52,121 bases of DNA, taken from the IMG/VR virus record IMGVR_UViG_3300005618_000022, positions 1-52,121 of that record. One strand, 5' to 3'. The notes beneath the pieces were generated by a model. The model made no database searches. It was not told where the DNA came from and saw nothing but the letters and a program-made list of their open reading frames with translations. This document shows positions 28,482-35,852 of the stretch, one piece after another. The position numbers and the translations under genes are program-made. This DNA comes from a virus. Positions within the stretch are counted from its first letter, which is position 1; each line of letters opens with the position of its first letter.

Positions 28482-28665
28482 GGAGGAGAAGCGCCTGCAC
28501 GATCTGCAGGTCGAGTACGTGCTCGCGCGCCGCAAGAAAGATCGCGGCGTACCAGGGGACCACAAGCATCGCCCGTTGCACGAGATCGTGCAGCTCGCGT
28601 GCAAGCTCGGAAGACACGACTACTGCCGCAAGAATGCGGCTTGCAAGAGGAGTGAAGCATGCTAG
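28465..28665 (+). CDS. Small basic protein, unknown function
   Basis: A 66-residue product with basic residues (LARRKKDRGVPGDHKHR) and a C-terminal CRKNAACKRSEAC that might bind metal. It overlaps both neighbours. No family recognised. Confidence 0.5.
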   Translation: MPALSEEEKRLHDLQVEYVLARRKKDRGVPGDHKHRPLHEIVQLACKLGRHDYCRKNAACKRSEAC

Positions 28666-28823
28666 GCACAGAAGGACGGGCGGCCATGCAGATCGTCTTG
28701 GCGGTGAGCGAGACGATCCGTGATCTCGGTCGTGTACCGAGCGGCCATTTGTACGCACAGCTCATGGGCCGCATGAGCTTGGAGACCTACAACCTCATCA
28801 TCGACATCGAGGACACACAATGA
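28659..28823 (+). CDS. Small phage protein of a known unknown family
   Basis: The 54-residue product contains IRDLGRVPSGHLYAQLMGRMSLETYNLIIDIE. The pattern VPSGHLYAxLM-x-MSLxTYNxIID recurs in short phage proteins of unknown role, so the gene is likely real despite its size. Confidence 0.65.
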   Translation: MLGTEGRAAMQIVLAVSETIRDLGRVPSGHLYAQLMGRMSLETYNLIIDIEDTQ

Positions 28824-29014
28824 TCGCGCTGAAGCCTGAACAGCAGAAGCTCCTTGATACGCTGAAATACGCGTGGCTGCGCTATCCTGAGCTGCGCCTG
28901 GGCCAGCTACTCGAGAATGTTGTGCCGCACGTCACGGCGGGTGTGGTCGATGTAGATCTTTTCTACGTGACGGACGAGGAGTTGCGACGTCGTTTGGAGA
29001 AGTACAAGCCATGA
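28820..29014 (+). CDS. Small protein, unknown function
   Basis: A 64-residue product from an ATGA overlap. It reads as helices (LLDTLKYAWLRYPELRLGQLLENVVPHV) followed by a short tail. It resembles short phage proteins with LRxGQLL, but the match is weak. Confidence 0.6.
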   Translation: MIALKPEQQKLLDTLKYAWLRYPELRLGQLLENVVPHVTAGVVDVDLFYVTDEELRRRLEKYKP

Positions 29015-29226
29015 CGCGCATCCCTTTTGAGTACAACGACACGCAGTACGAGCTGCGCGTGGACGAGATCGCTGGACGCGTGATCCTCTATCGCGTGGAA
29101 GCAGCCAAGACGTGGCGCGAGGTCTGCCGTATGCTGTGGATCAGCGGCCACGTTTCGCCGACCTACAACCTCTCGCCCGACATGGTGCGTGAGATCAACC
29201 GACTTCTGCAGGAGATCATGCAATGA
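29011..29226 (+). CDS. Small protein, unknown function
   Basis: A 71-residue mixed alpha/beta product (IPFEYNDTQYELRVDEIAGRVILY), coupled by ATGA overlaps at both ends. No family recognised. Confidence 0.6.
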   Translation: MTRIPFEYNDTQYELRVDEIAGRVILYRVEAAKTWREVCRMLWISGHVSPTYNLSPDMVREINRLLQEIMQ

Positions 29227-29429
29227 GCCAGCCTGAATTGAGCACGACGTTCATCAAAGTTTATCCCCATCCGGACATCCCCAAACCGTGCGGCTGCGTG
29301 ATGCTCGCTCCGGACAGCAACAGTTGGATGTACGAAGCGTGGGATGGATCCGAGCGTCGCATCGATCTCTACCAGTCGCCGACGGAGGCGTTGCAGGCGC
29401 TGCTCGATTACTACTGGTCGCCCAAATGA
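29223..29429 (+). CDS. Small protein, unknown function
   Basis: A 68-residue product with KPCGCVMLAPDSNSWMYEAW; coupled to the membrane peptide that follows. No family recognised. Confidence 0.55.
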   Translation: MSQPELSTTFIKVYPHPDIPKPCGCVMLAPDSNSWMYEAWDGSERRIDLYQSPTEALQALLDYYWSPK

Positions 29430-29506
29430 TACACGCGATCATCATGCTGTTTGTTCTCGCCACCGTCGAGATTTTGGTACGGTACGAAAGGAAGAAGAAA
29501 TCGTGA
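29426..29506 (+). CDS. Tiny one-helix membrane protein (26 aa)
   Basis: ATG 29426 overlaps the previous stop and the TGA overlaps the next GTG. It is almost entirely one helix (IIMLFVLATVEILVRY) with a basic end (ERKKKS). Confidence 0.5.
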   Translation: MIHAIIMLFVLATVEILVRYERKKKS

Positions 29507-29670
29507 GCAAGGAAATGGCACAAGCGTGGAGTGAATACTGGGCTTGCTACAAGAGCGGCAAGCCTGAGGACCTGGCGAAGATGGGCACGATCTACGAGCG
29601 GATCGAGCGCATGTCGCGGGTTGCTTCCTCGCGCAAATCCACAATCAAGCTGCTCGCGCAACTGCTATGA
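29503..29670 (+). CDS. Small helical protein, unknown function
   Basis: A 55-residue product from GTG 29503 preceded by GAAAGGAAGAAG. Helical composition (QAWSEYWACYKSGKPEDLAKM). No family recognised. Confidence 0.6.
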   Translation: MSKEMAQAWSEYWACYKSGKPEDLAKMGTIYERIERMSRVASSRKSTIKLLAQLL

Positions 29671-29867
29671 GCTATAGCGCCCGCATAGCAGACGCCATCA
29701 TTGATCGCGCTGTTCGTCGTCTGCGCTCAGGCGAGCCTTACTTGCTCGAGCGCAGTATCAGCGAGAAGTCAAGCAAACTAGGCGAGTCGCGATCACGTCA
29801 CGGCTCGCAGGCACGAATTTCGCAGGGGTGCAAATGCTTCCTCTGCACGCAAGGAGACAAGTCATGA
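29667..29867 (+). CDS. Small basic protein, unknown function
   Basis: A 66-residue product with two CxxC-like cysteines near the end (CKCFLC) and a basic helix (IADAIIDRAVRRLRSG). It overlaps the next start by 4 bases. Confidence 0.55.
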   Translation: MSYSARIADAIIDRAVRRLRSGEPYLLERSISEKSSKLGESRSRHGSQARISQGCKCFLCTQGDKS

Positions 29868-30175
29868 AAGACACGTTCGGGCGAAGAATCAACAAGGGCG
29901 ACATCATCCTCTACTGCACGCGCCGTGGCTCGTCGCAGAGCATGCAGCTTGCGGTCGTCGACGAGGATCTGTTCGACAACCAGATCAAGGCGCACACTGT
30001 CGCCGGCAACACGTGGGAATGGCGCATGGGCGACTGGAATCCGCAGGACGGCCACGTGCTTTACACGGGTCGCTCGGTCACGCTCACGCAGCCGCGCAAC
30101 GTCGTCATCGTCAACGGCATCGACATCGACGACATCAAGGCGCGCGTCGAGAAGGAGCAATTTCGAGCTGCATGA
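29864..30175 (+). CDS. SH3-like barrel candidate, unknown function
   Basis: The 103-residue protein shares the opening M-K-D-x-x-G-x-x-I-x-x-G-D with those at 4176 and 18704. Strand-rich segments (DIILYCTRR, MQLAVVDEDL, TLTQPRNVVIVNG) suggest a small barrel with a C-terminal helix (IDDIKARVEKEQF). It could bind nucleic acid. Confidence 0.65.
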   Translation: MKDTFGRRINKGDIILYCTRRGSSQSMQLAVVDEDLFDNQIKAHTVAGNTWEWRMGDWNPQDGHVLYTGRSVTLTQPRNVVIVNGIDIDDIKARVEKEQFRAA

Positions 30176-30636
30176 GCTCTCTCGATTCAACCCGCGGGTT
30201 TTTCGCGATCGGCATCGAGCACGGCAAGACGCCACAGAACATTGGCACTCTGTGGCGTAGCGCCGATCTCCTCGGTGCTCAGTTCATCTTCACTGTTGGA
30301 GCGCGTTATCACGCGCAGTCGGCCGACACGATGAAAAGCTGGAAGAATATCCCGCTGTTCCACTACCTGACGATCGACGACCTCGTCGATCATCTGCCCA
30401 ACGACTGCCAGCTCGTTGGAGTAGAGCTCGACCCGACTGCGAGACCGCTCGAGACCTTCTGTCATCCGAACCGCTGCTGCTATTTGCTCGGCGCAGAGGA
30501 TCACGGTCTCACGAAAGAGGCACTCAACCGATCGCACCTGCTCGTCCAGCTACCAGGTCGATTCAGCATGAACGTTGCATCCGCTGGAACGGTCGTCATG
30601 TACGACCGCCACCTGAAAGCCGAGGTTTGTCTATGA
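30172..30636 (+). CDS. SPOUT (SpoU/TrmH-type) RNA 2'-O-methyltransferase
   Basis: The 154-residue protein shows the three SpoU motifs: GKTPQNIGTLWRSADLLGAQFIF, CCYLLGAEDHGLTKEAL and VQLPGRFSMNVASAGTVVMYDRH. The trefoil-knot fold binds SAM and dimerises. It lacks the extra N-terminal RNA-binding domain of TrmH, so it is a minimal form. A phage enzyme of this kind would modify tRNA or rRNA ribose and may serve to adjust or protect host translation. Confidence 0.9.
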   Translation: MSSLDSTRGFFAIGIEHGKTPQNIGTLWRSADLLGAQFIFTVGARYHAQSADTMKSWKNIPLFHYLTIDDLVDHLPNDCQLVGVELDPTARPLETFCHPNRCCYLLGAEDHGLTKEALNRSHLLVQLPGRFSMNVASAGTVVMYDRHLKAEVCL

Positions 30637-30845
30637 AAGAGGAAGTCAAGCTCAGCCCCAAGCAAGAAAAGTTCGTGCCGTTTTTCACCGGCAAGAGGGG
30701 CGACACGCAGTGGTACCGAGGTCAGCGTTGGTTCGGACCGACGAACCGCATCGGCCATGCGAACACGGGCGAGCGTTTGGTGCTGATTCAGCTCCCTGGC
30801 TCGGACGACAAACCCACTGGCCCGTTCGGGGTCATGCCGTCATGA
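30633..30845 (+). CDS. Small basic protein, unknown function
   Basis: A 70-residue product with KEEVKLSPKQEKFVPFFTGKRGDTQWYRGQR. It overlaps the methyltransferase stop by 4 bases; TTG 30627 is an alternative start. No family recognised. Confidence 0.6.
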   Translation: MKEEVKLSPKQEKFVPFFTGKRGDTQWYRGQRWFGPTNRIGHANTGERLVLIQLPGSDDKPTGPFGVMPS

Positions 30846-31003
30846 AAGACAACAACACGCGCCGCTACCCGGGCGTCGCCGGCAAGCGGCCAGATCGCAA
30901 GAAGGCAAAGCAAGAAGAAGCAGCTACGAGGCAAGCTGCTTACAACAAGCTGACGCCCGAACAGAAGGCAACCAAGAGCCTCAAGTGGAGCAGGAAGTCA
31001 TGA
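30842..31003 (+). CDS. Small basic protein, unknown function
   Basis: A 53-residue, lysine-rich product (GKRPDRKKAKQEEAATRQAAYNKLT in parts), probably helical. Coupled by ATGA at both ends. Confidence 0.55.
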   Translation: MKDNNTRRYPGVAGKRPDRKKAKQEEAATRQAAYNKLTPEQKATKSLKWSRKS

Positions 31004-31179
31004 AAACACGGAACGAATTCGCTACGGAACTGTCGGAGCTCACGGACATCAGCAAGGATACGAAAGAGTATCCCATGAAGACGGCTGCCGACTGGGATGT
31101 TATGGCCAAGCGGCTGCGCGATTGCCTCTCGTTCGCGACCAAGGCGAAGGCGACGCTGACGCGCGCGGAGTCGCTCTGA
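31000..31179 (+). CDS. Small protein, unknown function
   Basis: A 59-residue product with a helix (AADWDVMAKRLRDCLSFATKAKATL). Coupled by ATGA at its start and TGATG at its end. Confidence 0.55.
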   Translation: MKTRNEFATELSELTDISKDTKEYPMKTAADWDVMAKRLRDCLSFATKAKATLTRAESL

Positions 31180-31445
31180 TGTTCCGTTGCCAAGTCACCG
31201 GCAAGTGCAGCAAACCGGGCGAGAAGCAGTTCCGCATCGTCGTGGCGACTCGCCCCAAAGAGTACGAGTGTTTCAACGCGGAAGGTGCACTGCTCAAGAT
31301 CACGCGCGGTTATGAGATCGCGCGTGAAATCACGTGCAGTCTGGAAGGTCTCGAAGTTTGGGACGGAATGAGCCTGGGAGCGAAAGCAAAGCTACTTGGG
31401 AAGGATTATGGGCCGATACACGTTTCTGTTCGCAGCGCTGCTTAG
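31179..31445 (+). CDS. Conserved-looking phage protein
   Basis: The 88-residue protein begins MFRCQVTGKCSKPGEKQFRIVVATRPKEY, a pattern seen in short phage proteins; the CxxxxxC pair could be zinc-binding. It overlaps the metzincin gene by 38 bases. Confidence 0.65.
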   Translation: MFRCQVTGKCSKPGEKQFRIVVATRPKEYECFNAEGALLKITRGYEIAREITCSLEGLEVWDGMSLGAKAKLLGKDYGPIHVSVRSAA

Positions 31446-31977
31446 CATCGGATGCGGACGTAACAACGTCTTCTATGTGGACGAGACCTTCACGGCGGAT
31501 GAATGGGAGGACATCCGCCGTGCTGGCACCGACTGGCAAATTGCTACCAAAGAGCGGTTCGACTTCGAGCTAGGTCCTGTCTACGGTGACATGGGCTCGT
31601 CGCGCAACGAGATCATCAAGGCGCAGACCAAGAGTTTCATTGTGTGGCGTGAGGGAGCGCACGTCGACGGCGCGCGAGCCTTCTGTGATCATAAAGGGCC
31701 AGCCGATAGCAGGATCGTCCTGATTATGGATGTGATCGCTATCGACGGCGGAGAGGAAGACACCGAACTCTTTCGCAAGATCTTCCGTCGGGTCGTGCGT
31801 CACGAGATGGGGCATCATCTCGGGATCCCAGATCACAGCCCTGTGTCTGGTAGCGTCATGGCTCCTGGCCTCATCGGCGAGGCGCCAGAATGCATCGACT
31901 CAGCTTCCGTAGACATGTACTGTCGAAACAACGATGACTGCGACAGGTCGCAGATGCGAGGCTGTCCAATCCCATAA
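31408..31977 (+). CDS. Metzincin-like metalloprotease lipoprotein
   Basis: A 189-residue product. The N-terminus (YTFLFAALLSIGC) is a lipoprotein signal with Cys16 as lipid site. RHEMGHHLGIPDH at residues 131-143 is the long zinc motif HExxHxxGxx(D/H), and SGSVMAPG follows in the position of the metzincin Met-turn. The third ligand is Asp142 or His143. The start at 31408 follows GGGAAGGATT. It is an exported, membrane-anchored protease, the second in this genome after the S1 lipoprotein at 702. Its target is unknown, and the combination is unusual for a phage. Confidence 0.85.
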   Translation: MGRYTFLFAALLSIGCGRNNVFYVDETFTADEWEDIRRAGTDWQIATKERFDFELGPVYGDMGSSRNEIIKAQTKSFIVWREGAHVDGARAFCDHKGPADSRIVLIMDVIAIDGGEEDTELFRKIFRRVVRHEMGHHLGIPDHSPVSGSVMAPGLIGEAPECIDSASVDMYCRNNDDCDRSQMRGCPIP

Positions 31978-31987
31978 GGAGAGGAAA

Positions 31988-32206
31988 ATGCAGTACGCCG
32001 CACGTTTCAACACAGACGAGACCGCGATTTGCCCGTGGTGTTTGGGTTCGGGTAAACGCAACGTCCCACGCAACGTCAACCTGAAATGCACGATGCGATT
32101 CCAGCCGATCGTCAAGTGCGAGGCTTGCAAGGGAACAGGACAAGTAACCATCGCCGAGTACCGGCGTCTCATGAAGAGTGCCAGTGGCACATTTTCGAAA
32201 GCGTGA
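31988..32206 (+). CDS. DnaJ-like zinc-finger protein
   Basis: The 72-residue protein has CPWCLGSGK and CEACKGTGQ, two CxxCxGxG repeats like those in the DnaJ zinc centre, which together hold a zinc ion. AGGAGAGG lies before ATG 31988. It lacks a J-domain. Possibly a co-chaperone fragment or a nucleic-acid-binding finger. Confidence 0.7.
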   Translation: MQYAARFNTDETAICPWCLGSGKRNVPRNVNLKCTMRFQPIVKCEACKGTGQVTIAEYRRLMKSASGTFSKA

Positions 32207-32523
32207 TCAAGATGTTCATCGATTTACAGCGCGGGATTCTCGAGGAGTTCGAAGAGGCTCAGCACAAGAGCTACCGCAACAAAAAACACGTGCACGCTGA
32301 GCTCTCAGGAGCCAATGGCTTCTGCATCGTCGACTCGGACAAGAAAGCAGAGCAGCTCCTCGCGTGGATAGCGGCCCATCCGCAAAAGTGGCTGCTCAAC
32401 ACGCAGAGCTGGAAAGCCCGCAACCCCGAGAAGGTCAAGGCGCAGAAAGCTCGCTGGTATCAGCGAAGGAAGGCTCGAAAAAATGGCCTGGAAGAAAGGA
32501 GTGCACAAAATGTCAACACGTGA
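32203..32523 (+). CDS. Basic protein, unknown function
   Basis: A 106-residue product from GTG 32203; ATG 32212 is also possible. It has a basic C-terminal helix (KVKAQKARWYQRRKARKNG) that suggests nucleic acid binding. The 3' end overlaps the next gene. Confidence 0.55.
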   Translation: MIKMFIDLQRGILEEFEEAQHKSYRNKKHVHAELSGANGFCIVDSDKKAEQLLAWIAAHPQKWLLNTQSWKARNPEKVKAQKARWYQRRKARKNGLEERSAQNVNT

Positions 32524-32758
32524 ATTGGTTGTCGACGCATTGAGGCTCTACAGGGGACGCGAGCGCACGGCTATCGAGCTGCGCGACGAGCTCAACGACG
32601 AGGGAGCGAACAGCATCAAGCTGTCGTCACTCTCGAGCACGCTGACGAAGATGGTGCATGACGGCACGATCATGCGAGCTGGGCGCCTCGGTTCTCGCGG
32701 TGGTGCGGCCTACAGGCTGCGCAACTACACCGGCCTCTACACGCACGGCTCGAACTGA
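32510..32758 (+). CDS. Winged-helix-like DNA-binding protein
   Basis: The 82-residue protein reads STRELVVDALRLYRGRERTAIELRDELNDEGANSIKLSSLSSTLTKMVHDGTIMRAGR, which has the helix-turn-helix and wing layout of wHTH regulators, with recognition helix KLSSLSSTLTKM. AAAGGAG lies before ATG 32510. It could be a phage transcription regulator of this operon. Confidence 0.7.
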   Translation: MSTRELVVDALRLYRGRERTAIELRDELNDEGANSIKLSSLSSTLTKMVHDGTIMRAGRLGSRGGAAYRLRNYTGLYTHGSN

Positions 32759-32883
32759 TGCACGGCTGGTTGGGGCTTATCGTCATGGCGATCATCGCGA
32801 GGGTTGTATTACCCCTGCTCGATGGTCGCCATATCGACGACGACCCTCCTAAAAAGCGTAAGCCCAGTCGCTATCACAGGTAG
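32758..32883 (+). CDS. Tiny one-helix membrane protein (41 aa)
   Basis: A helix (GLIVMAIIARVVLPLL) is followed by an acidic and then basic tail. It is the last gene of the plus operon and its end overlaps the tail end of the convergent minus operon by 10 bases. Confidence 0.55.
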   Translation: MHGWLGLIVMAIIARVVLPLLDGRHIDDDPPKKRKPSRYHR

Positions 32884-33119
32884 CGAACTGCGACATACGT
32901 ACCGATCCCGTAGCCGGCGATCACACCGATCATATCCAGGTGGCTGCGCAGCGCGTGCTCGATTCCAAAGAGGCTCGCTGCGCCTAGCCACATCGAGACA
33001 AGAGCAGCTTTTAGCGGTTTGCGTTCCGTGGTTGCCTGCACGAACATGCAGCCGGCCATGTCGTACGTGCTGCCGAGGCCGACGGCTGTGATCAGGGAGG
33101 TAAGATCGGAGAGGCACAT
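32874..33119 (-). CDS. Small integral membrane protein
   Basis: An 81-residue product from ATG 33119 with two or three hydrophobic segments (LKAALVSMWLGAASLFGI and MIGVIAGYGIGTYVAV). The longer frame to 33251 lies inside the lipoprotein gene and is not preferred. Holin-like topology is possible. It is the last gene of the minus operon. Confidence 0.6.
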   Translation of the reverse strand: MCLSDLTSLITAVGLGSTYDMAGCMFVQATTERKPLKAALVSMWLGAASLFGIEHALRSHLDMIGVIAGYGIGTYVAVRYL

Positions 33120-33637
33120 TGTGCTAGGTGCTCGTCTGCCCATGGATTGACTGAGCCAGTGACCCAGCGTATCAGGGCATCTTGGTAAAGGTACAGGTTG
33201 GGCGTCGCAACGATAACGTTGGGGCACTGTATGAGCGCTCTCCAACGACAAGGACAGTCGGCTTGAGGCTCTATCCCCTTTGCTGTGCAGCCGTACTCAG
33301 GAGCTTCGGAGTCGAGGAGCTGCTGCTTTCCGCGCACGACGTCGCTATTTTCGCATGCCCAATGCCAGTTATCCGGAATCTTGAGCACGAACGAGGAGCG
33401 ATCGATCGTTTGCGGTAAGCACTGCTCGACGTGATCCGTCAGCAGGTCGATGCTCTCGTCTGGCGTCTGGTTAAGAGCGTCGTCTACGTGCACGCCTCTG
33501 GGAGTGACACGCGTCTCTTGCACGGCGTACTCCTTTGTACCGCCGGCGATCGTGTAACCCCAGTCTCCCCTGCTACAGGGAGCGCACGCTTGCAGACTAA
33601 TCGCGCTGATCAGAGCCAAGCATCGATAGTTGATCAT
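33092..33637 (-). CDS. Cysteine-rich secreted lipoprotein
   Basis: The 181-residue product from ATG 33637 has a signal (LALISAISLQAC) that ends in a lipobox. The mature part is rich in Cys (about ten) and contains CPCRWRALIQCPNVIVATPNLYLYQDALIRWVTG. Disulfide bonds in the periplasm are likely. It is the third lipoprotein of the genome. No enzyme motif was seen. Confidence 0.7.
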   Translation of the reverse strand: MINYRCLALISAISLQACAPCSRGDWGYTIAGGTKEYAVQETRVTPRGVHVDDALNQTPDESIDLLTDHVEQCLPQTIDRSSFVLKIPDNWHWACENSDVVRGKQQLLDSEAPEYGCTAKGIEPQADCPCRWRALIQCPNVIVATPNLYLYQDALIRWVTGSVNPWADEHLAQCASPILPP

Positions 33638-33797
33638 TGAGCAGCTCCAGTGACGAGACGCCAGGAGCAAGCCAGTGCTTCCCTATCGTCCAGCCTTCGG
33701 GTGTCAGGATTGAAATGGTGACGCCGGCTACGCGGTTTAGCTCGAGCTCGGCTGCGACGCGAACGAGGAAATCCTCGATATCAGTTCGGCTCTCCAT
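33597..33797 (-). CDS. Small protein, unknown function
   Basis: A 66-residue product with a helix (DIEDFLVRVAAELELNRVAG) and short strands after it. It ends 41 bases inside the lipoprotein gene. Confidence 0.6.
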   Translation of the reverse strand: MESRTDIEDFLVRVAAELELNRVAGVTISILTPEGWTIGKHWLAPGVSSLELLNDQLSMLGSDQRD

Positions 33798-33966
33798 CGA
33801 GTCGCTCCGGTTCTGCTTTGTAGAGCTCTAGCATCTCTCTGGTGACGTATCGCTCGCGCTCGGTGCAGCGCGCAAGCAGCGCGTCGAGCACCGAGATCAC
33901 GATAGCGAGCTGAAACTCCTCTGGTACCTGCACACGCAGACGCTTGTACTCGGATTTGCTCAGCAC
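33781..33966 (-). CDS. Small helical protein, unknown function
   Basis: A 61-residue product (VPEEFQLAIVISVLDALLARCTERE and YVTREMLELYKAEPERL), overlapping both neighbours. Confidence 0.6.
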   Translation of the reverse strand: MLSKSEYKRLRVQVPEEFQLAIVISVLDALLARCTERERYVTREMLELYKAEPERLDGEPN

Positions 33967-34196
33967 GACAGGAATCCAGGCGTCGGGGGCAGAGGTCCGT
34001 TGAACTTCTCGACGTTTTGCGCGAGACGCACGAAGTCTCGCTTGATCTCGGGCGGCAGCTGCGAATCCCAGAAGAAGTCGCGCGCGCTGGAGAAGGACGG
34101 GATGCGGTTCGTCTCTTGTGCTTCGAGGATCTGCTCGATGAAGATGACCCCGAAGATCATTCGAGCTTCTGTCTCGTAGGGAACGATGATTTTCAT
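33960..34196 (-). CDS. Small protein, unknown function
   Basis: A 78-residue product from ATG 34196, in an ATGA-type overlap with the previous gene. Content: MIFGVIFIEQILEAQ and SARDFFWDSQLPPEIKRDFVRLAQ. No family recognised. Confidence 0.6.
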   Translation of the reverse strand: MKIIVPYETEARMIFGVIFIEQILEAQETNRIPSFSSARDFFWDSQLPPEIKRDFVRLAQNVEKFNGPLPPTPGFLSC

Positions 34197-34462
34197 TTGT
34201 TCGCCACCATGTAAAGGTTGCTCAGCGACTCTCGCTCTGTTGCCTGCTTGCAGCGCGTGTCTACACCTCGCCAATGGTTGACCACTCGCCATTCTCCGCC
34301 AGACATGATGAGTTCGACCATGTCTCCTGGTGCTACGCCCAAACTTGCCTCGTCGAGCGTCAACGTGCGCACAGCATCAAAATCCGCGCGCACCGTGTAT
34401 CCTTCAGGAACGTCTACGTGCACGATCTCGATTGTCTTTCCTACGTCGGGCTCACCATACAT
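34193..34462 (-). CDS. Small beta-rich protein, unknown function
   Basis: An 89-residue product with VGKTIEIVHVDVPEGYTVRADF and VAPGDMVELIMSGGEWRVVNHW, an SH3/KOW-like look. Coupled to both neighbours. Confidence 0.6.
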   Translation of the reverse strand: MYGEPDVGKTIEIVHVDVPEGYTVRADFDAVRTLTLDEASLGVAPGDMVELIMSGGEWRVVNHWRGVDTRCKQATERESLSNLYMVANK

Positions 34463-34793
34463 GGCCGTCCTCCGCTAGCGTGAGCAGATTGCGCATTGGC
34501 TGTGATTGGATGGCGCGCATACAACGCTCGTCGATCCCTGCCTGCATTTGTCGCACTAGCGTACGATACACTTCCCAAATGTACAGCTCGGGATTGGCGC
34601 AGTCCTCGATCATGTTCATATTGAGAGTCATCGTGCACTCGTACGATCCGACCGAGTAAGTCAGCGTTAGCTCTTTCCTGTCGATCGGGTCGTCGATCCA
34701 CACGATAGGCTTGTACTCACGCAGTGGCTTTCCGTCGAACGAGCAGTCGATATCGGCCCACGTGTAGACTTTGCTAGACGGAGAGGCAATCAC
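34452..34793 (-). CDS. Unknown protein
   Basis: A 113-residue product. First part beta-rich with many Asp and Tyr (YTWADIDCSFDGKPLREYKP), second part helical (YIWEVYRTLVRQMQAGIDERCM). No family recognised. Confidence 0.6.
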   Translation of the reverse strand: MIASPSSKVYTWADIDCSFDGKPLREYKPIVWIDDPIDRKELTLTYSVGSYECTMTLNMNMIEDCANPELYIWEVYRTLVRQMQAGIDERCMRAIQSQPMRNLLTLAEDGHVW

Positions 34794-34951
34794 CTGAGCA
34801 CCTCTACGATTGACTTCGTGGTGACGAGAGCCTGCTCGCTCTTGCGCCTGAGCAGCTTTTTGAGATAGAACTCGGTATCGACCCGGTAAATCGACTCGAA
34901 CCGCTTCTTCCCGTTGACGTCTGTGATTCTGTAGAACTTTGTGATCTTCAT
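34790..34951 (-). CDS. Small basic protein, unknown function
   Basis: A 53-residue product from ATG 34951 (KITKFYRITDVNGKKRFE then a helix with KKLLRRKSEQ). Coupled to the nuclease-like gene by a 4-base overlap. Confidence 0.55.
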   Translation of the reverse strand: MKITKFYRITDVNGKKRFESIYRVDTEFYLKKLLRRKSEQALVTTKSIVEVLR

Positions 34952-35394
34952 GTGAGGAACTCCACGAGCGTCTCTATGGGATGAAGCTGCTCTCTCGGGC
35001 AGACGTAGCACTCTGCCATCCCGCCGTTGTTGTTGGGCCTAGACACGACCTTCCACCGTCTCGCGTTGCTTCCCTGCGTCCACACCATGGCCTTGGTGAA
35101 CTGGCTGATGATGACGTAGGCAACGGGTTTCGGCTTCTTCTTATCCCAGCGGCGTTTGGTCTCTATCGCTGGGAGCTTTTCAGCGAAGTCTGCCAGCGAC
35201 TCAAACTTGCGTCGTCTCGACTTCACTTCGACCGTGCGGCCGTCCAGTAGCGTGATATCTGGGTCGCGGTCGTTGACTTTGGGCAGTAGCTTTACACCGT
35301 TCTTCTCGAGAAAAGCCCGAACAATCGTCTCGTGTCGCTCGCCGATCCGCTTCTCGCTGTTGAACGAGCGATTCGGCAGCTTTGTTTGCTTCAT
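34948..35394 (-). CDS. PD-(D/E)XK nuclease-like protein
   Basis: The 148-residue protein has DRDPDITLLDGRTVEVKSRRRKFE, where Asp and the E-V-K make the restriction-endonuclease-like core, then YVIISQFTKAMVWT as the next strand. Basic residues are common (KRRWDKKKPKP). It could be a resolvase-type or homing-type nuclease. The match is by motif only. Confidence 0.6.
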   Translation of the reverse strand: MKQTKLPNRSFNSEKRIGERHETIVRAFLEKNGVKLLPKVNDRDPDITLLDGRTVEVKSRRRKFESLADFAEKLPAIETKRRWDKKKPKPVAYVIISQFTKAMVWTQGSNARRWKVVSRPNNNGGMAECYVCPREQLHPIETLVEFLT

Positions 35395-35396
35395 CG

Positions 35397-35579
35397 TTAG
35401 TTCAGTACAGGACCCTTGAGCCCGCCCGTGTGTGGCGTGCCATCGTCGTCGTCTGGTTTGGTGATCATCGCATGAACGATGTCGTGCACCTGCTCCACAC
35501 AGTCTGCTGCTTCTTCCTCTTGTACTGTGAACTGGATGACCGACTTCCCGTTACCGAGTTTGAATTGCGCTATGACCAT
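35397..35579 (-). CDS. Small protein, unknown function
   Basis: A 60-residue product with MVIAQFKLGNGKSVIQFTVQEEEAADCVEQVHDIVHAM. No family recognised. Confidence 0.55.
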   Translation of the reverse strand: MVIAQFKLGNGKSVIQFTVQEEEAADCVEQVHDIVHAMITKPDDDDGTPHTGGLKGPVLN

Positions 35580-35852
35580 TTACGCCACGTCCTTCTGCAA
35601 ACGATTATGAAGCTTCTGGGCTTGCTCGAATTCGTCGAGCTCCGGTGGTTTTGGCTTCTTGATCTCCTCCCATTTCATTGAGAAGCTGCGCCCCAAGTAG
35701 GGTAGCGAGAACACCACCTGCTCGGCGGACATCTCGCGGATTTTCTTCATGAGCTTGTGGATGGCGTCTTCTTGGTTGTCTCCCGTGCTGGCAACTGCGA
35801 GCTCTACGCAGAACGCCGTATTTTTGTAGATCTCCACCTTGATCGTTTTCAT
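35580..35852 (-). CDS. Small protein, unknown function
   Basis: A 90-residue product from ATG 35852 that overlaps the previous stop; an in-frame ATG at 35867 is an alternative. N-terminal beta part, C-terminal helix with KPPELDEFEQAQKLHNRLQK. Confidence 0.6.
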   Translation of the reverse strand: MKTIKVEIYKNTAFCVELAVASTGDNQEDAIHKLMKKIREMSAEQVVFSLPYLGRSFSMKWEEIKKPKPPELDEFEQAQKLHNRLQKDVA

